Origin: CAZSDW01 sp964605705
Lineage (GTDB): Bacteria > Fidelibacterota > UBA2242
Length of the DNA: 64,000 nucleotides
Direction of reading: 5' to 3'
Assembly (NCBI GenBank): GCA_964605705.1
Contig: CAZSDW010000002.1
Coordinates: forward strand, 1-64,000
Part shown: positions 27,784-36,306 of the stretch, one piece after another
Layout of the letters: each line of letters opens with the position of its first letter
Numbering within the stretch: position 1 is the first letter of the stretch
Made by a program: the position numbers and the translations under genes
The notes under the pieces: generated by a model
The model's input: only the letters and a program-made list of their open reading frames with translations
Told to the model about the DNA's origin: nothing
Database searches by the model: none

Positions 27784-29025
27784 CTATAACTCGAATTTTT
27801 GAACAGCTACGACAGCGTTGTGTCCACCGAATCCAAAACTGCTGCTGAGCCCCGATGTAATCCTCTTTTCGATTGCCTTATTAGGCGTATAATTCAGGTC
27901 ACAATCCGGATCAGCCACTTCATAGTTGATCGTTGGGGGAATAATTCCATCTCTCAATGATAAGCAGAGCGTGATGAATTCGACGGCACCGGCAGCACCC
28001 AGGAGATGACCGGTCATTGATTTTGTCGAACTGACATTCAGGTCATAGGCATGCTGACCGAAAACGCTTTTAATCGCAATTGTTTCGAATTTATCATTTT
28101 GCGGAGTGGAAGTTCCGTGGGCATTAATATATTGGTATTCTTCTTTTGGAATTTCTGCCATTTTGATAGCGGCTTCCATCGCCAATGCCTGACCCTTACC
28201 CTCAGGATGCGGAGCAGTGATATGATAGGCATCACCGGAAAAACCGTAACCTTTGATTTCGGCATAAATAGTCGCTCCGCGCCTCATGGCATGCTCCAGC
28301 TCTTCAAGAACAACAATTCCGGCACCTTCGCCCATCACGAATCCATCCCGTTCCCTGTCAAAGGGACGACTGGCTCGCTGCGGCTCGTCGTTTCGACGGG
28401 ACAAGGCTTTCATATTCGTAAATCCGGCAACCGCCAAAGGCGTAATAGTTGCCTCGGCGCCCCCGGAGATGACAATATCGGCATCCCCAGCCAGGATATG
28501 GTTCATGGCAATTCCAACGGTATGCGTCGATGTTGCGCAGGCTGAGGTCAGTGAATAATTTGGACCCAGAAAACCATGATTGATGGCAATTTGCCCGGGA
28601 ACGATATCCGGGATCATCATCGGAATAAAAAATGGACTGACAAAGCGACTGCCCTTGGTTATCAGGTTTTCATGCTGTTGCTCCAGTGTCTGGATACCAC
28701 CGATACCAGAGCCGACAATGACGCCGACCCGTTCGGGATCAAAATGACTCTCCAGCAGACCGGAGTCACGCAGTGCTTCTTCAGAGGCTGAAATGCCATA
28801 TTGCGCAACCATGTCCATTCGGTTGGCATCTTTGGGACTAATGGCAGCACAGGGTTCGAAATTCTTGATTTCAGCCGCGATTTTAACAGGTAAATTTTCT
28901 ACATCGAATGCCTGAATTGTATCGATTCCACTGGTACCAACTATCAAGTTCGACCAAAATGTAGGAACATCGTTTCCGATCGGAGTGATGGCTCCCACAC
29001 CGGTCACAACGATTCGTTTTCTCAT
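27784..29025 (-). CDS. fabF: Beta-ketoacyl-ACP synthase II
   Basis: 413 residues. Catalytic Cys163 in SACATSTH, His in NAHGTSTPQND (about 303) and His in TGHLLGAAG (about 340) give the C-H-H triad. It elongates acyl-ACP with malonyl-ACP. The length and the VTGVGAITPIG start are typical. It lies between acpP and rnc. Confidence 0.97.
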   Translation of the reverse strand: MRKRIVVTGVGAITPIGNDVPTFWSNLIVGTSGIDTIQAFDVENLPVKIAAEIKNFEPCAAISPKDANRMDMVAQYGISASEEALRDSGLLESHFDPERVGVIVGSGIGGIQTLEQQHENLITKGSRFVSPFFIPMMIPDIVPGQIAINHGFLGPNYSLTSACATSTHTVGIAMNHILAGDADIVISGGAEATITPLAVAGFTNMKALSRRNDEPQRASRPFDRERDGFVMGEGAGIVVLEELEHAMRRGATIYAEIKGYGFSGDAYHITAPHPEGKGQALAMEAAIKMAEIPKEEYQYINAHGTSTPQNDKFETIAIKSVFGQHAYDLNVSSTKSMTGHLLGAAGAVEFITLCLSLRDGIIPPTINYEVADPDCDLNYTPNKAIEKRITSGLSSSFGFGGHNAVVAVQKFEL

Positions 29026-29041
29026 AAAATATTATCTTTTA

Positions 29042-29269
29042 TTAGAGACTATCCAGGTAGCTAACGACATCTCCAACCGTCTTTAATTTTTCTGCTTCCT
29101 CGTCAGGAATCTCAATGTCAAATTCTTCTTCCATTTTCATGATGAGTTCAACGGTATCAAGACTATCCGCGCCCAGATCATCGATAAAGGATGCCTCGGC
29201 GGTAATTTTTGTTTTTTCTACGCCTAATTTTTCTGCTACAATTTCCTGTACTTTGTCAAAACTACTCAT
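29042..29269 (-). CDS. acpP: Acyl carrier protein
   Basis: 75 residues. Ser36 in DDLGADSLDTVEL carries the 4'-phosphopantetheine arm; the protein is acidic with the four-helix ACP layout. I place the start at the ATG at 29267-29269 behind GGAGG (seen as CCTCC on the plus strand), not at an in-frame upstream codon at 29308, which would overlap the fabG end. It lies between fabG and fabF. Confidence 0.97.
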   Translation of the reverse strand: MSSFDKVQEIVAEKLGVEKTKITAEASFIDDLGADSLDTVELIMKMEEEFDIEIPDEEAEKLKTVGDVVSYLDSL

Positions 29270-29288
29270 TATTTCCTCCAAGTTTGGT

Positions 29289-30035
29289 TTACATGACCAT
29301 ACCGCCATCGACTACGATTACCTGTCCGGTAATATAATCAGCTAACGATGATGCTAAAAACAGTGCCGTATTGGCAATATCTTTTGGGATTCCAGCCCGT
29401 TTGAGTGGAATATTATTTAAGAACGCCTCTTTGGCAGCGTCACTGAGATTATGGGTCATTTCCGTTTCAATAAAACCGGGTGCGATGACATTAACGGTCA
29501 CGTTGCGGCTGGCGAGCTCTTTGGCGACAGATTTTGAAAAGCCAATGACACCGGCTTTGCTGGCGGAGTAATTCGCCTGACCGGCATTTCCGATGATACC
29601 AACTACCGAGCTGATATTGATTATCTTTCCGAAGTGCTGCTTCATCATAATTCTACTGGCAGCCTTTGTGACCAGAAAAACGCCTTTTAAATTGGTATCG
29701 ATGACGGCATCCCATTGTTCATCTTTCATACGCATGAGCAAAGTATCCCGGGTGATCCCGGCATTATTGATCAGTACATCTATCTTTTCATATTGTTCCA
29801 TAGTTTTATCAATAAGAACTTTTACCTGATCAGGATTGGTCACATCACAGGCGATTGAAAGGAACGGAAACTGCTTTTTGGAAAAGTCTCTGCTGACATC
29901 GTTTAGGGCTTCAGCATTATAATCTGACAGGATCAATGTCGCGCCCTGGCTGGCAAAACTTTCCGCGATCGTGCGGCCTATGCCCCGTCCCGAGCCAGTC
30001 ACAATAACGACCTTTTCTTTAAAATTTAGTGCCAT
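29289..30035 (-). CDS. fabG: 3-oxoacyl-ACP reductase
   Basis: 248 residues, short-chain dehydrogenase. NADPH-binding VTGSGRGIGRTIA near the N-terminus, NNAGITRDTLLM, and the S-Y-K catalytic set in NISSVVGIIGNAGQANYSASKAG-type sequence (Tyr about 153, Lys about 157). It reduces beta-ketoacyl-ACP. Its start overlaps the end of fabD by 10 nt. Confidence 0.97.
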   Translation of the reverse strand: MALNFKEKVVIVTGSGRGIGRTIAESFASQGATLILSDYNAEALNDVSRDFSKKQFPFLSIACDVTNPDQVKVLIDKTMEQYEKIDVLINNAGITRDTLLMRMKDEQWDAVIDTNLKGVFLVTKAASRIMMKQHFGKIINISSVVGIIGNAGQANYSASKAGVIGFSKSVAKELASRNVTVNVIAPGFIETEMTHNLSDAAKEAFLNNIPLKRAGIPKDIANTALFLASSLADYITGQVIVVDGGMVM

Positions 30036-30952
30036 TCTAAATGCTCCAGATCTTCTACACTTGAGACACTGTTCACAATTACATCACTGTTGATTCGCCG
30101 GATAAGTCCCTGGAGAACTTTACCGGGACCAATTTCGATGAATGTTGTGGCTCCGTCCTGGATCATGGTTTCAATTGAATTGACCCACAGGACCGGTGAA
30201 ACCAGCTGCTGATAGAGTCTTTCCCTGATTTCGCCAACATTAGTCGTCGCGGTTCCGGTGACATTGGAATAAATCGGACAGCAGGGTTTGTTGAATTTTG
30301 ACGCGCTCAGGGCTGTTTTCAATGTTTCACCAGCGGTTTCCATCAGATTGGAGTGGAAGGCACCGCCAACGGACAGTTCAATGACCCTTTTCGCACCGGC
30401 TTCTTTCAGCGCCAGCATCGTTGATTGGACTGTCTGGACATCGCCACTGATCACAATCTGGTTGGGCGAATTGTAATTGGCGATGCTGCAAACACCACCA
30501 ATGACCGATTTATCGATGACCGATTGAATTTTATCATAATCCAGCCCGACAATGGCTGCCATGGTGCCGGAATTATTCTCGGTGGCAATCTGCATCTGCT
30601 CCGACCGGATTTTTACCAATTCGAGTCCATGCTTGAAATCAATAACTCCCGCGGCAACCAGCGCTGAGTATTCGCCCAGGCTGTGCCCGGCGACCATGTC
30701 CGGTAACTTGCCTTTTGCTTTCAGTTCTTCAAATAGAATGAGAGAATGGATAAATATCGCCGGCTGAGTCACCCGTGTCTGGGTCAGTTCAGTCAGGGGA
30801 CCGTAAAAGGAAAGGTCCTTGATCGGGAAATTAAAAATGCTTTCGGCGTAATCATAATAACGCTGGGCGATTTTTTTATTGTTATATAAATCCAGTCCCA
30901 TACCGACGAATTGAGATGCTTGTCCGGGGAAAACGAACGCAGTCTTACTCAT
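30026..30952 (-). CDS. fabD: Malonyl-CoA:ACP transacylase
   Basis: 308 residues. The nucleophile Ser91 is in AGHSLGEYSALVA and the active His in GGAFHSNLM (about 198); FPGQASQFVGMG opens the chain. It loads malonate onto ACP. It begins 4 nt after the fabH stop and its end overlaps fabG, showing tight coupling. Confidence 0.97.
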   Translation of the reverse strand: MSKTAFVFPGQASQFVGMGLDLYNNKKIAQRYYDYAESIFNFPIKDLSFYGPLTELTQTRVTQPAIFIHSLILFEELKAKGKLPDMVAGHSLGEYSALVAAGVIDFKHGLELVKIRSEQMQIATENNSGTMAAIVGLDYDKIQSVIDKSVIGGVCSIANYNSPNQIVISGDVQTVQSTMLALKEAGAKRVIELSVGGAFHSNLMETAGETLKTALSASKFNKPCCPIYSNVTGTATTNVGEIRERLYQQLVSPVLWVNSIETMIQDGATTFIEIGPGKVLQGLIRRINSDVIVNSVSSVEDLEHLEWH

Positions 30953-30956
30953 AACG

Positions 30957-31952
30957 TTACAGGCTCCATCTCATCAACATGCTGCCCCAGGTAAATCCGC
31001 CGCCAAATGCTGATATCAGCAGCAAATCCCCTTTTTTAAGACGACCTTGGTCGTAACCGTCAACAATACCCAATGGTATGGTTGCAGCCGTTGTATTGGC
31101 ATAATTTTGAATATTAATCAAGACCTGTTCAGGTTTCAACTTTAATCTGCGGACGCAGGCGTCGATGATACGTTTATTGGCTTGATGCGGGATAAATAAT
31201 CCAACGTCATTGCCTGTGAGGGAATTGCGTTCTAATAATTCCACAGCTATATCCGCCATCCGGCTGACTGCAAACTTGAAAACCGATTTTCCTTCCTGGT
31301 ATATATAATGCATACGCTTGTCGATTGTCTCATGACTGGCGGGATTGCGACTGCCTCCGGCTGCCATATATAGTAAATCTTTACCGGCGCCATCCATTCT
31401 TGCAAGATAATCAATGATCCCGGAATTTTCATCGCTTGCAGGCTCGACCAGAACGACACTGGCGGCGTCACCAAAAAGGATGCAGGTGTCGCGGTTCGTG
31501 TAATCGGTTATAGAACTCATTGTATCCGAACCGACAACCAGGACCTTTTTATACTGACCACTTTCAATAAATCGGGTGGCAATTGCCATGGCATAAACAA
31601 AACCGGAACAGGCAGCTGAAATATCAAATCCCCAGGCATTCTTTGCGCCAATATTGTTTTGAATTAATGCCGCCGTGGATGGAAAAAACATATCAGGCGT
31701 AATTGTAGCTACGACAATCAGGTCGATTTCTTCCGGATTGACCGTGAATCGTTTTTGCATATCTTTAAATGCAGATGTCGCTAAATCCGAGGTTGCTTCA
31801 TCTTTGGCAGCAATATGTCGCTCAGAGATACCGGTTCGGGTTCGAATCCATTCATCGGATGTATCGACCATTTTTTCCAAATCGAAGTTGTTCAGAATTC
31901 GTTCCGGAACATATTTTCCAATCGCTGTTATTGTTGCTTTAATTTTTTTCAT
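30957..31952 (-). CDS. fabH: Beta-ketoacyl-ACP synthase III
   Basis: 331 residues. Cys115 in AACSGFVYAMA, His in FIPHQANKRI and Asn in NYANTTAATIPLG form the KAS III triad. It starts fatty acid synthesis by joining acyl-CoA with malonyl-ACP. The start is the ATG at 31950-31952; an in-frame longer form would add an unrelated hydrophobic extension. Upstream, rpmF is 133 nt away with no plsX between, unlike the common rpmF-plsX-fabH order. Confidence 0.97.
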   Translation of the reverse strand: MKKIKATITAIGKYVPERILNNFDLEKMVDTSDEWIRTRTGISERHIAAKDEATSDLATSAFKDMQKRFTVNPEEIDLIVVATITPDMFFPSTAALIQNNIGAKNAWGFDISAACSGFVYAMAIATRFIESGQYKKVLVVGSDTMSSITDYTNRDTCILFGDAASVVLVEPASDENSGIIDYLARMDGAGKDLLYMAAGGSRNPASHETIDKRMHYIYQEGKSVFKFAVSRMADIAVELLERNSLTGNDVGLFIPHQANKRIIDACVRRLKLKPEQVLINIQNYANTTAATIPLGIVDGYDQGRLKKGDLLLISAFGGGFTWGSMLMRWSL

Positions 31953-32085
31953 GAATAAACCCGTTTTACAAATATATAATTTTGGCAGGAAATGTGGTAG
32001 GAAAATAATCAGAAATATCAATAAGAATGACAGCTACTCTTTATTTACCCCATGAGTGTCGATTAAAATATGGAATAGATACTGC

Positions 32086-32268
32086 TTATTTTTCCTTGGC
32101 GGATATAACCGGACGTCCTTTATAATAGCCACAATTTGGGCATGCACGATGCGGTAGTTTTGGTTCATTACACTGCGGACAGATCGCGATCGTCGCTGCA
32201 GTGAGTTTCTGATGGGTTCTACGTTTACCCTGGCGGGATTTGGATATTTTACGTTTTGGTAAAGCCAA
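32086..32268 (-). CDS. rpmF: 50S ribosomal protein bL32
   Basis: 60 residues, basic N-terminus ALPKRKISKSRQGKRRTH, and a zinc-binding four-Cys form CPQCNEPKLPHRACPNCGYY. It follows the DUF177 gene by 4 nt, the universal yceD-rpmF pairing. Confidence 0.97.
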   Translation of the reverse strand: MALPKRKISKSRQGKRRTHQKLTAATIAICPQCNEPKLPHRACPNCGYYKGRPVISAKEK

Positions 32269-32272
32269 TGGG

Positions 32273-32782
32273 TTACTCCTTCGTTGTGTTCGTTAAAAGA
32301 TTTTCCAACGATTTCCACCTGTCATCAATCTTGGTTTTTTCACAATTACAGGGATTGGTATTCAGATTTGTACCACATTCCGGACAGATACCTTTGCAGG
32401 TTTCGGAACATATATTTTTCATCGGAAGACCAAGGAGCAGCGCGTCGTGGGCGAAGGGTGTCAAATCAACTTCATTGGCTTTCGATGAAATCGGTATAAT
32501 ATTTTCATCCAGATTATCGACAGGTGAGATCATCGGACTGATAATAGATTGGAAATCGACATTAAGCTGAAAACTGAAGGGTTCCAGGCATCGGTCACAA
32601 ATCAGATCAACATCCGTTTTTAATTGCCCATTGACAGTAATCTGATGGGTTTCTTTATCAATCCCCAGGGTAGCCAGGATCGGATTGACAAAACCTTCGT
32701 CAGTTATTGCCAGGTCACCTTTGGTGAGTGTCATTGTGAGTGTCTGTGAACCTTCCCTTATCGAATTCAGTCTTAATTTCAT
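32273..32782 (-). CDS. DUF177 (YceD/YlbN) family protein, Cys-rich tail
   Basis: 169 residues when started at the ATG at 32780-32782; a TTG four codons upstream is also in frame. The family signature CDRCLEPFSFQLNVDF is in the middle and DVDL/ANEVDLTPFAHDALLL-type elements follow. The C-terminal third adds CSETCKGICPECGTNLNTNPC, a probable zinc-binding module common in this family. Members sit beside rpmF and are linked to 23S rRNA accumulation in plants and bacteria. It is the first gene of the fatty-acid/ribosome cluster. Confidence 0.92.
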   Translation of the reverse strand: MKLRLNSIREGSQTLTMTLTKGDLAITDEGFVNPILATLGIDKETHQITVNGQLKTDVDLICDRCLEPFSFQLNVDFQSIISPMISPVDNLDENIIPISSKANEVDLTPFAHDALLLGLPMKNICSETCKGICPECGTNLNTNPCNCEKTKIDDRWKSLENLLTNTTKE

Positions 32783-32843
32783 AACAAAGGGCAAATTTAT
32801 CAGCTGCCGTGTCCAGAATCAAGTTATTTCATGTTGATAAATA

Positions 32844-32871
32844 AAAGGCGTCCATATGAGTGGACGCCTTT
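32844..32871 (-). terminator. Intrinsic terminator between the membrane protein gene and the fab cluster
   Basis: An 11-bp perfect stem (AAAGGCGTCCA/TGGACGCCTTT) with a 6-nt loop is followed on the minus strand by TTATTTAT. It ends transcription of the 393-residue membrane protein gene upstream and isolates the yceD-rpmF-fab operon. Confidence 0.85.
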
Positions 32872-32892
32872 GGGATATCTGAATTGTTCGGA

Positions 32893-34074
32893 TTATTCTT
32901 CTTCACTTTTATCGGAATTTTCATCACTTTCTTCAAGATTGCCCTTATCCTCCGAAACTTCGTCCTCTTCTTCCTCTTCGAGTTCATCTTCATCTTTACG
33001 TTCGATGAGGTTTTCATCATCTTTTTTCTTGCGCAGGATAATATAGATGAGTGATTGCCCGACACTGAAGTTCGTCAACAGATATGCGAAGATACTGGCA
33101 CCGATCACGAACATTGCCAATGCCACCATGATGATAGTGATAATATCCGTGGTTGTCAGGTACAGTGGTTTGACCATTCCCAGAGAGGCGGGAGTGTATA
33201 GATTAAAAATTTTGCTGATATAAGGGGTAAGCGGAGAATTCACTCCAAAAATATAGGATGATGCCTGCTCGGTAATTCGACTGATCTTGCCAGCCATTAA
33301 CCAGTTTTGTCCGAAGACAAGATTGAAAAACTGGTATCCAAAAATCATTATATAACCATATATCCAGGCTGCGGCGGCACCTATAGTACAGACAACTGTT
33401 TCGTAAATGACCAGTCTCCAGGGTTGCGCCCATAAGGTTGAGTAACTTTGAAATACTGTCTCCATGGTATCTTCTTCTGCGGTTCCAACAATACTGGGCG
33501 CCAGAATGAGTGATATAGCAAATACGACCGCTGTATAGATAACAAAGACTGCCACTACGAAATACAGCAGATAAGGAAGCCCCAGAAATATAATGTCAAG
33601 CACCGGCCATTTTGCCAGCCAGGCAGCAATAATTGCCATAACGATAAAAAACATCATTATGATTACTATAGACACCGGTCCCATAATAACGGCGGTCCCG
33701 TGCTTTTTAATATAATTATAGCTGTCTCCTGATGAATAAAATTCGTCACCTTTTAACTGTTTGTAAGTAATTCTTGAGACAGCCAGCGATGCCAGTAAGA
33801 ATATGACCAGCCAGAGAGCGAGTCCCAATCCGTAAATGACCCAGGCATACCATGCAATGGGTAAATTTACATTCCACAGGCAGGGAAACAGGAAGTGAGT
33901 GTTCCAGATTTCGGAAATTGATTGTCCGTTTATCATCAGGGCAAGATAAGATAGAACCAGGTAAATTGCCCATCCCAATCCTAAGCCGATGCTGTGCACC
34001 CAGATTTTCTTACCACTTAGGGAAAGTCGAGGTGTACGAAAAATATCACGAATATCAAAATACAGTGGTTTCAT
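32893..34074 (-). CDS. Polytopic membrane protein with long acidic C-terminal tail
   Basis: 393 residues with about six to seven hydrophobic helices between residues 25 and 345, and a tail of mostly Glu, Asp and Ser from about 345 to the end (for example DELEEEEEDEVSEDK). I do not recognise the family. The N-terminal motif RDIFRTPRLSLSGKKIW and the loop SGDSYNYIKKHG look conserved-type. A strong terminator follows, and the SPOR lipoprotein gene is upstream on the same strand with a 15-nt gap. Confidence 0.65.
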   Translation of the reverse strand: MKPLYFDIRDIFRTPRLSLSGKKIWVHSIGLGLGWAIYLVLSYLALMINGQSISEIWNTHFLFPCLWNVNLPIAWYAWVIYGLGLALWLVIFLLASLAVSRITYKQLKGDEFYSSGDSYNYIKKHGTAVIMGPVSIVIIMMFFIVMAIIAAWLAKWPVLDIIFLGLPYLLYFVVAVFVIYTAVVFAISLILAPSIVGTAEEDTMETVFQSYSTLWAQPWRLVIYETVVCTIGAAAAWIYGYIMIFGYQFFNLVFGQNWLMAGKISRITEQASSYIFGVNSPLTPYISKIFNLYTPASLGMVKPLYLTTTDIITIIMVALAMFVIGASIFAYLLTNFSVGQSLIYIILRKKKDDENLIERKDEDELEEEEEDEVSEDKGNLEESDENSDKSEEE

Positions 34075-34089
34075 AAAATCCTCCAGTGA

Positions 34090-34893
34090 TTAATCTTTTC
34101 TGACACTGTCTATCCAAAGTTGCTCATGAGGCAACTTGGCTTTTAATTCCATCATAACCGATTTGGCAGCATCGCGGGAGCTAAAGTTACCGGTACGGAC
34201 CCGATACCAGGTTTCGCCGGTTTCCACAAAATAAGCCTTCTGAATATATACATCCAAACCAAGGGATCCCAGCTGACTGACAGCTCGCTCGGCGCCGGCA
34301 TATGTTTGCCACGCTGAAATCTGAATAGTGAACTTGCCGGGAACAGCCTCGATTTTCTGACCACGGGGACCACTCGGGACTTTATAGGCAGGTTTTGGTT
34401 TTGTAGCCGGTGGAGTATATACGGGTTTTTTCGGAGCTGAATAAGCCGGTTTTTCAGGTGGGCTGACTGGCTTGGATTCTTCGTAAACCGGTAATGGTGC
34501 CTTCAGAGCTTCTTCACTGAGCGCATAGCCCTCTTCTTTGGTGGGAGACGCACTGGTATCTTCAACGATAGAGCAAAGAAACTCAGCCTCATTTTTTATT
34601 CTGCCGCCGGGATCAAGAATCGTATAAGCGACAAGATAATCACCAACTATATCCGGAACGAAGGAGATAGCGAAACTTCTGCTATTTGGTTGGAAGGAAA
34701 GGACATCCATGTTGCTGCCTTCGGGTTTTTCAATAAAACTCCAGTCGATGCTGCAGGCAAGGGTATCTTCCAGTGTTTTAACAACCGGAGCTAAATAAAC
34801 CGGTTTGCCGACGAATCCGGGAAAAGGCTCTGTTTTGTCACATGATATCATGAAAAGCAGCATTACTAAAATACATACTATTAGATTTTTCAT
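34090..34893 (-). CDS. SPOR-domain lipoprotein
   Basis: 267 residues. Signal with lipobox-like LFMISC (Cys at about 19), an N-terminal beta-rich region resembling a PKD/Ig-like fold (DIVGDYLVAYTILDPGG), a Pro-rich linker (KPAYSAPKKPVYTPPATKP) and a C-terminal SPOR domain (GKFTIQISAWQTYAGAERAV to YRVRTGNFSSRDAAK). SPOR domains bind denuded peptidoglycan at division sites. Envelope location is therefore likely. It is followed closely by the polytopic membrane protein gene. Confidence 0.85.
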   Translation of the reverse strand: MKNLIVCILVMLLFMISCDKTEPFPGFVGKPVYLAPVVKTLEDTLACSIDWSFIEKPEGSNMDVLSFQPNSRSFAISFVPDIVGDYLVAYTILDPGGRIKNEAEFLCSIVEDTSASPTKEEGYALSEEALKAPLPVYEESKPVSPPEKPAYSAPKKPVYTPPATKPKPAYKVPSGPRGQKIEAVPGKFTIQISAWQTYAGAERAVSQLGSLGLDVYIQKAYFVETGETWYRVRTGNFSSRDAAKSVMMELKAKLPHEQLWIDSVRKD

Positions 34894-34915
34894 AGGGGTT
34901 CTCCTTTACGGATCA

Positions 34916-35335
34916 TTAACATTCCATAATTTCCATCAGGGGAAAGAAAAATGCAATTTCTTTCTGTGCATTTTCTTCAGAATCAGAGCCATGAACGGTA
35001 TTTCTTTGGACATCCTGCGCATATAACTTGCGAAAGGTACCCTTAGCGGCATCTGCCGGATTGGTTGCTCCGATGATTTCCCTGAAAGCAGAAACGGCAT
35101 TTTCCTTTTCTAAAACCATCGGAATGCAGGGAGCGGAACTCATGAAGTTAACGAGTGTGTCAAAAAATGGTTTGTCTTTATGCACGGCATAAAAACCTTC
35201 GGCTTCTTTTTGGTTCAGGTGTAACATTTTCAAGGTAATTATACGGAATCCTTTTGATAATATAAAGTCAATTGCTTTACCGGTGATGTTCCGGCTTAAG
35301 CAATCCGGTTTTAAAATTGCGAGAGTTCTGCTCAT
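34916..35335 (-). CDS. ndk: Nucleoside diphosphate kinase
   Basis: 139 residues. Catalytic His115 in RNTVHGSDS and the N-terminal TLAILKPDCLSRN identify the family, which balances nucleoside triphosphates through a phosphohistidine. Normal length. It begins 11 nt after the carbamate kinase stop. Confidence 0.97.
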   Translation of the reverse strand: MSRTLAILKPDCLSRNITGKAIDFILSKGFRIITLKMLHLNQKEAEGFYAVHKDKPFFDTLVNFMSSAPCIPMVLEKENAVSAFREIIGATNPADAAKGTFRKLYAQDVQRNTVHGSDSEENAQKEIAFFFPLMEIMEC

Positions 35336-35346
35336 ATTTTTTCTTT

Positions 35347-36294
35347 CTATGGAATAATTCGGGTAGATTTCTCGATCTGCATTCCTTTTTGGGCGATTTC
35401 CAGGGATGTTATGCTAACTGATTCACCGCCATGCTCGATAAAGTTGATCGCGGCACGGACTTTCGGTCCCATACTGCCAGCCGGAAAATGCCCCTGATCA
35501 TAGAGTGATTTTAATTCATTAATTCGAATAATGTCAATGAATTCCTGATCGGATTTCCCGTAGTTTATTGCAAGCTGATCGACGTCAGTGAGAATAAACA
35601 ATTCTTGTGCATGGATATCTTTGGCTAAGACCGAAGAAGCGAGGTCTTTATCGATAACGGCATCAAATCCTTCATAATGTCCATTTTCCATTATATAAAC
35701 CGGAATTCCACCGCCACCGGCAGCGATTACTATCGTTCCGGCATCCACCAAATGTTTAATTGCTCTCCGGTTAATGATTTTTTTGGGAAAAGGGGATGGA
35801 ACTACTCTCCGCCAACCCTTACCTGGTAGTTCTCTTATCTGCCAGTTAAATTGTTCCGCGAGTTTTTTAATCTCATCTTCGCCATACCACCCGCCGATGT
35901 ATTTTGTCGGATTATGAATGGACGGATCATCCGCATCAACAATAACCTGTGTAATAATCGTAACGACATCACGTTCGATCTTTTCAGTTATCAGGGCATT
36001 CTGCAGCGATTGTTCGATCATGTATCCCATACCGCCCTCGGTATCGGCATCGCAGATACCGAGTGGTAAAAGGGGCGTTTTAGTGACGGTTAACTCTACC
36101 CGCAGAAGAGCATTGCCTACCTGAGGACCATTTCCATGAGTAATCGCCAGATGATAGCCCTGTTTAATGAAATTCATAATGGCGACACAGCTCTTCCGGG
36201 TATTTCGGAACTGATTGGCGATTGTGTCAATCTCACCCTTGGGGGAAATAGCATTGCCGCCAAGGGCAACGACGGCAGTTCTGTGTTTTGACAT
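35347..36294 (-). CDS. Carbamate kinase
   Basis: 315 residues from the ATG at 36292-36294, with AGGAG about 9 nt upstream; a TTG three codons earlier is also in frame. Motifs VVALGGNAISPKG, THGNGPQVGNALLR and AAGGGGIPVY define the amino-acid-kinase fold of carbamate kinases. It makes ATP from carbamoyl phosphate, or the reverse. No arginine deiminase or ornithine carbamoyltransferase gene is seen; its partner is the GTPase-like gene 12 nt upstream. Confidence 0.94.
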   Translation of the reverse strand: MSKHRTAVVALGGNAISPKGEIDTIANQFRNTRKSCVAIMNFIKQGYHLAITHGNGPQVGNALLRVELTVTKTPLLPLGICDADTEGGMGYMIEQSLQNALITEKIERDVVTIITQVIVDADDPSIHNPTKYIGGWYGEDEIKKLAEQFNWQIRELPGKGWRRVVPSPFPKKIINRRAIKHLVDAGTIVIAAGGGGIPVYIMENGHYEGFDAVIDKDLASSVLAKDIHAQELFILTDVDQLAINYGKSDQEFIDIIRINELKSLYDQGHFPAGSMGPKVRAAINFIEHGGESVSITSLEIAQKGMQIEKSTRIIP

Positions 36295-36306
36295 GAAATC
36301 CAACTC

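Noticed and set aside
32794..32822. Promoter-like pair TTGATT/TAAATT with 17-nt spacing upstream of the DUF177 gene
   Set aside because: It would place the transcription start about five bases before the ATG, leaving almost no leader, and both hexamers match the consensus only 4/6.
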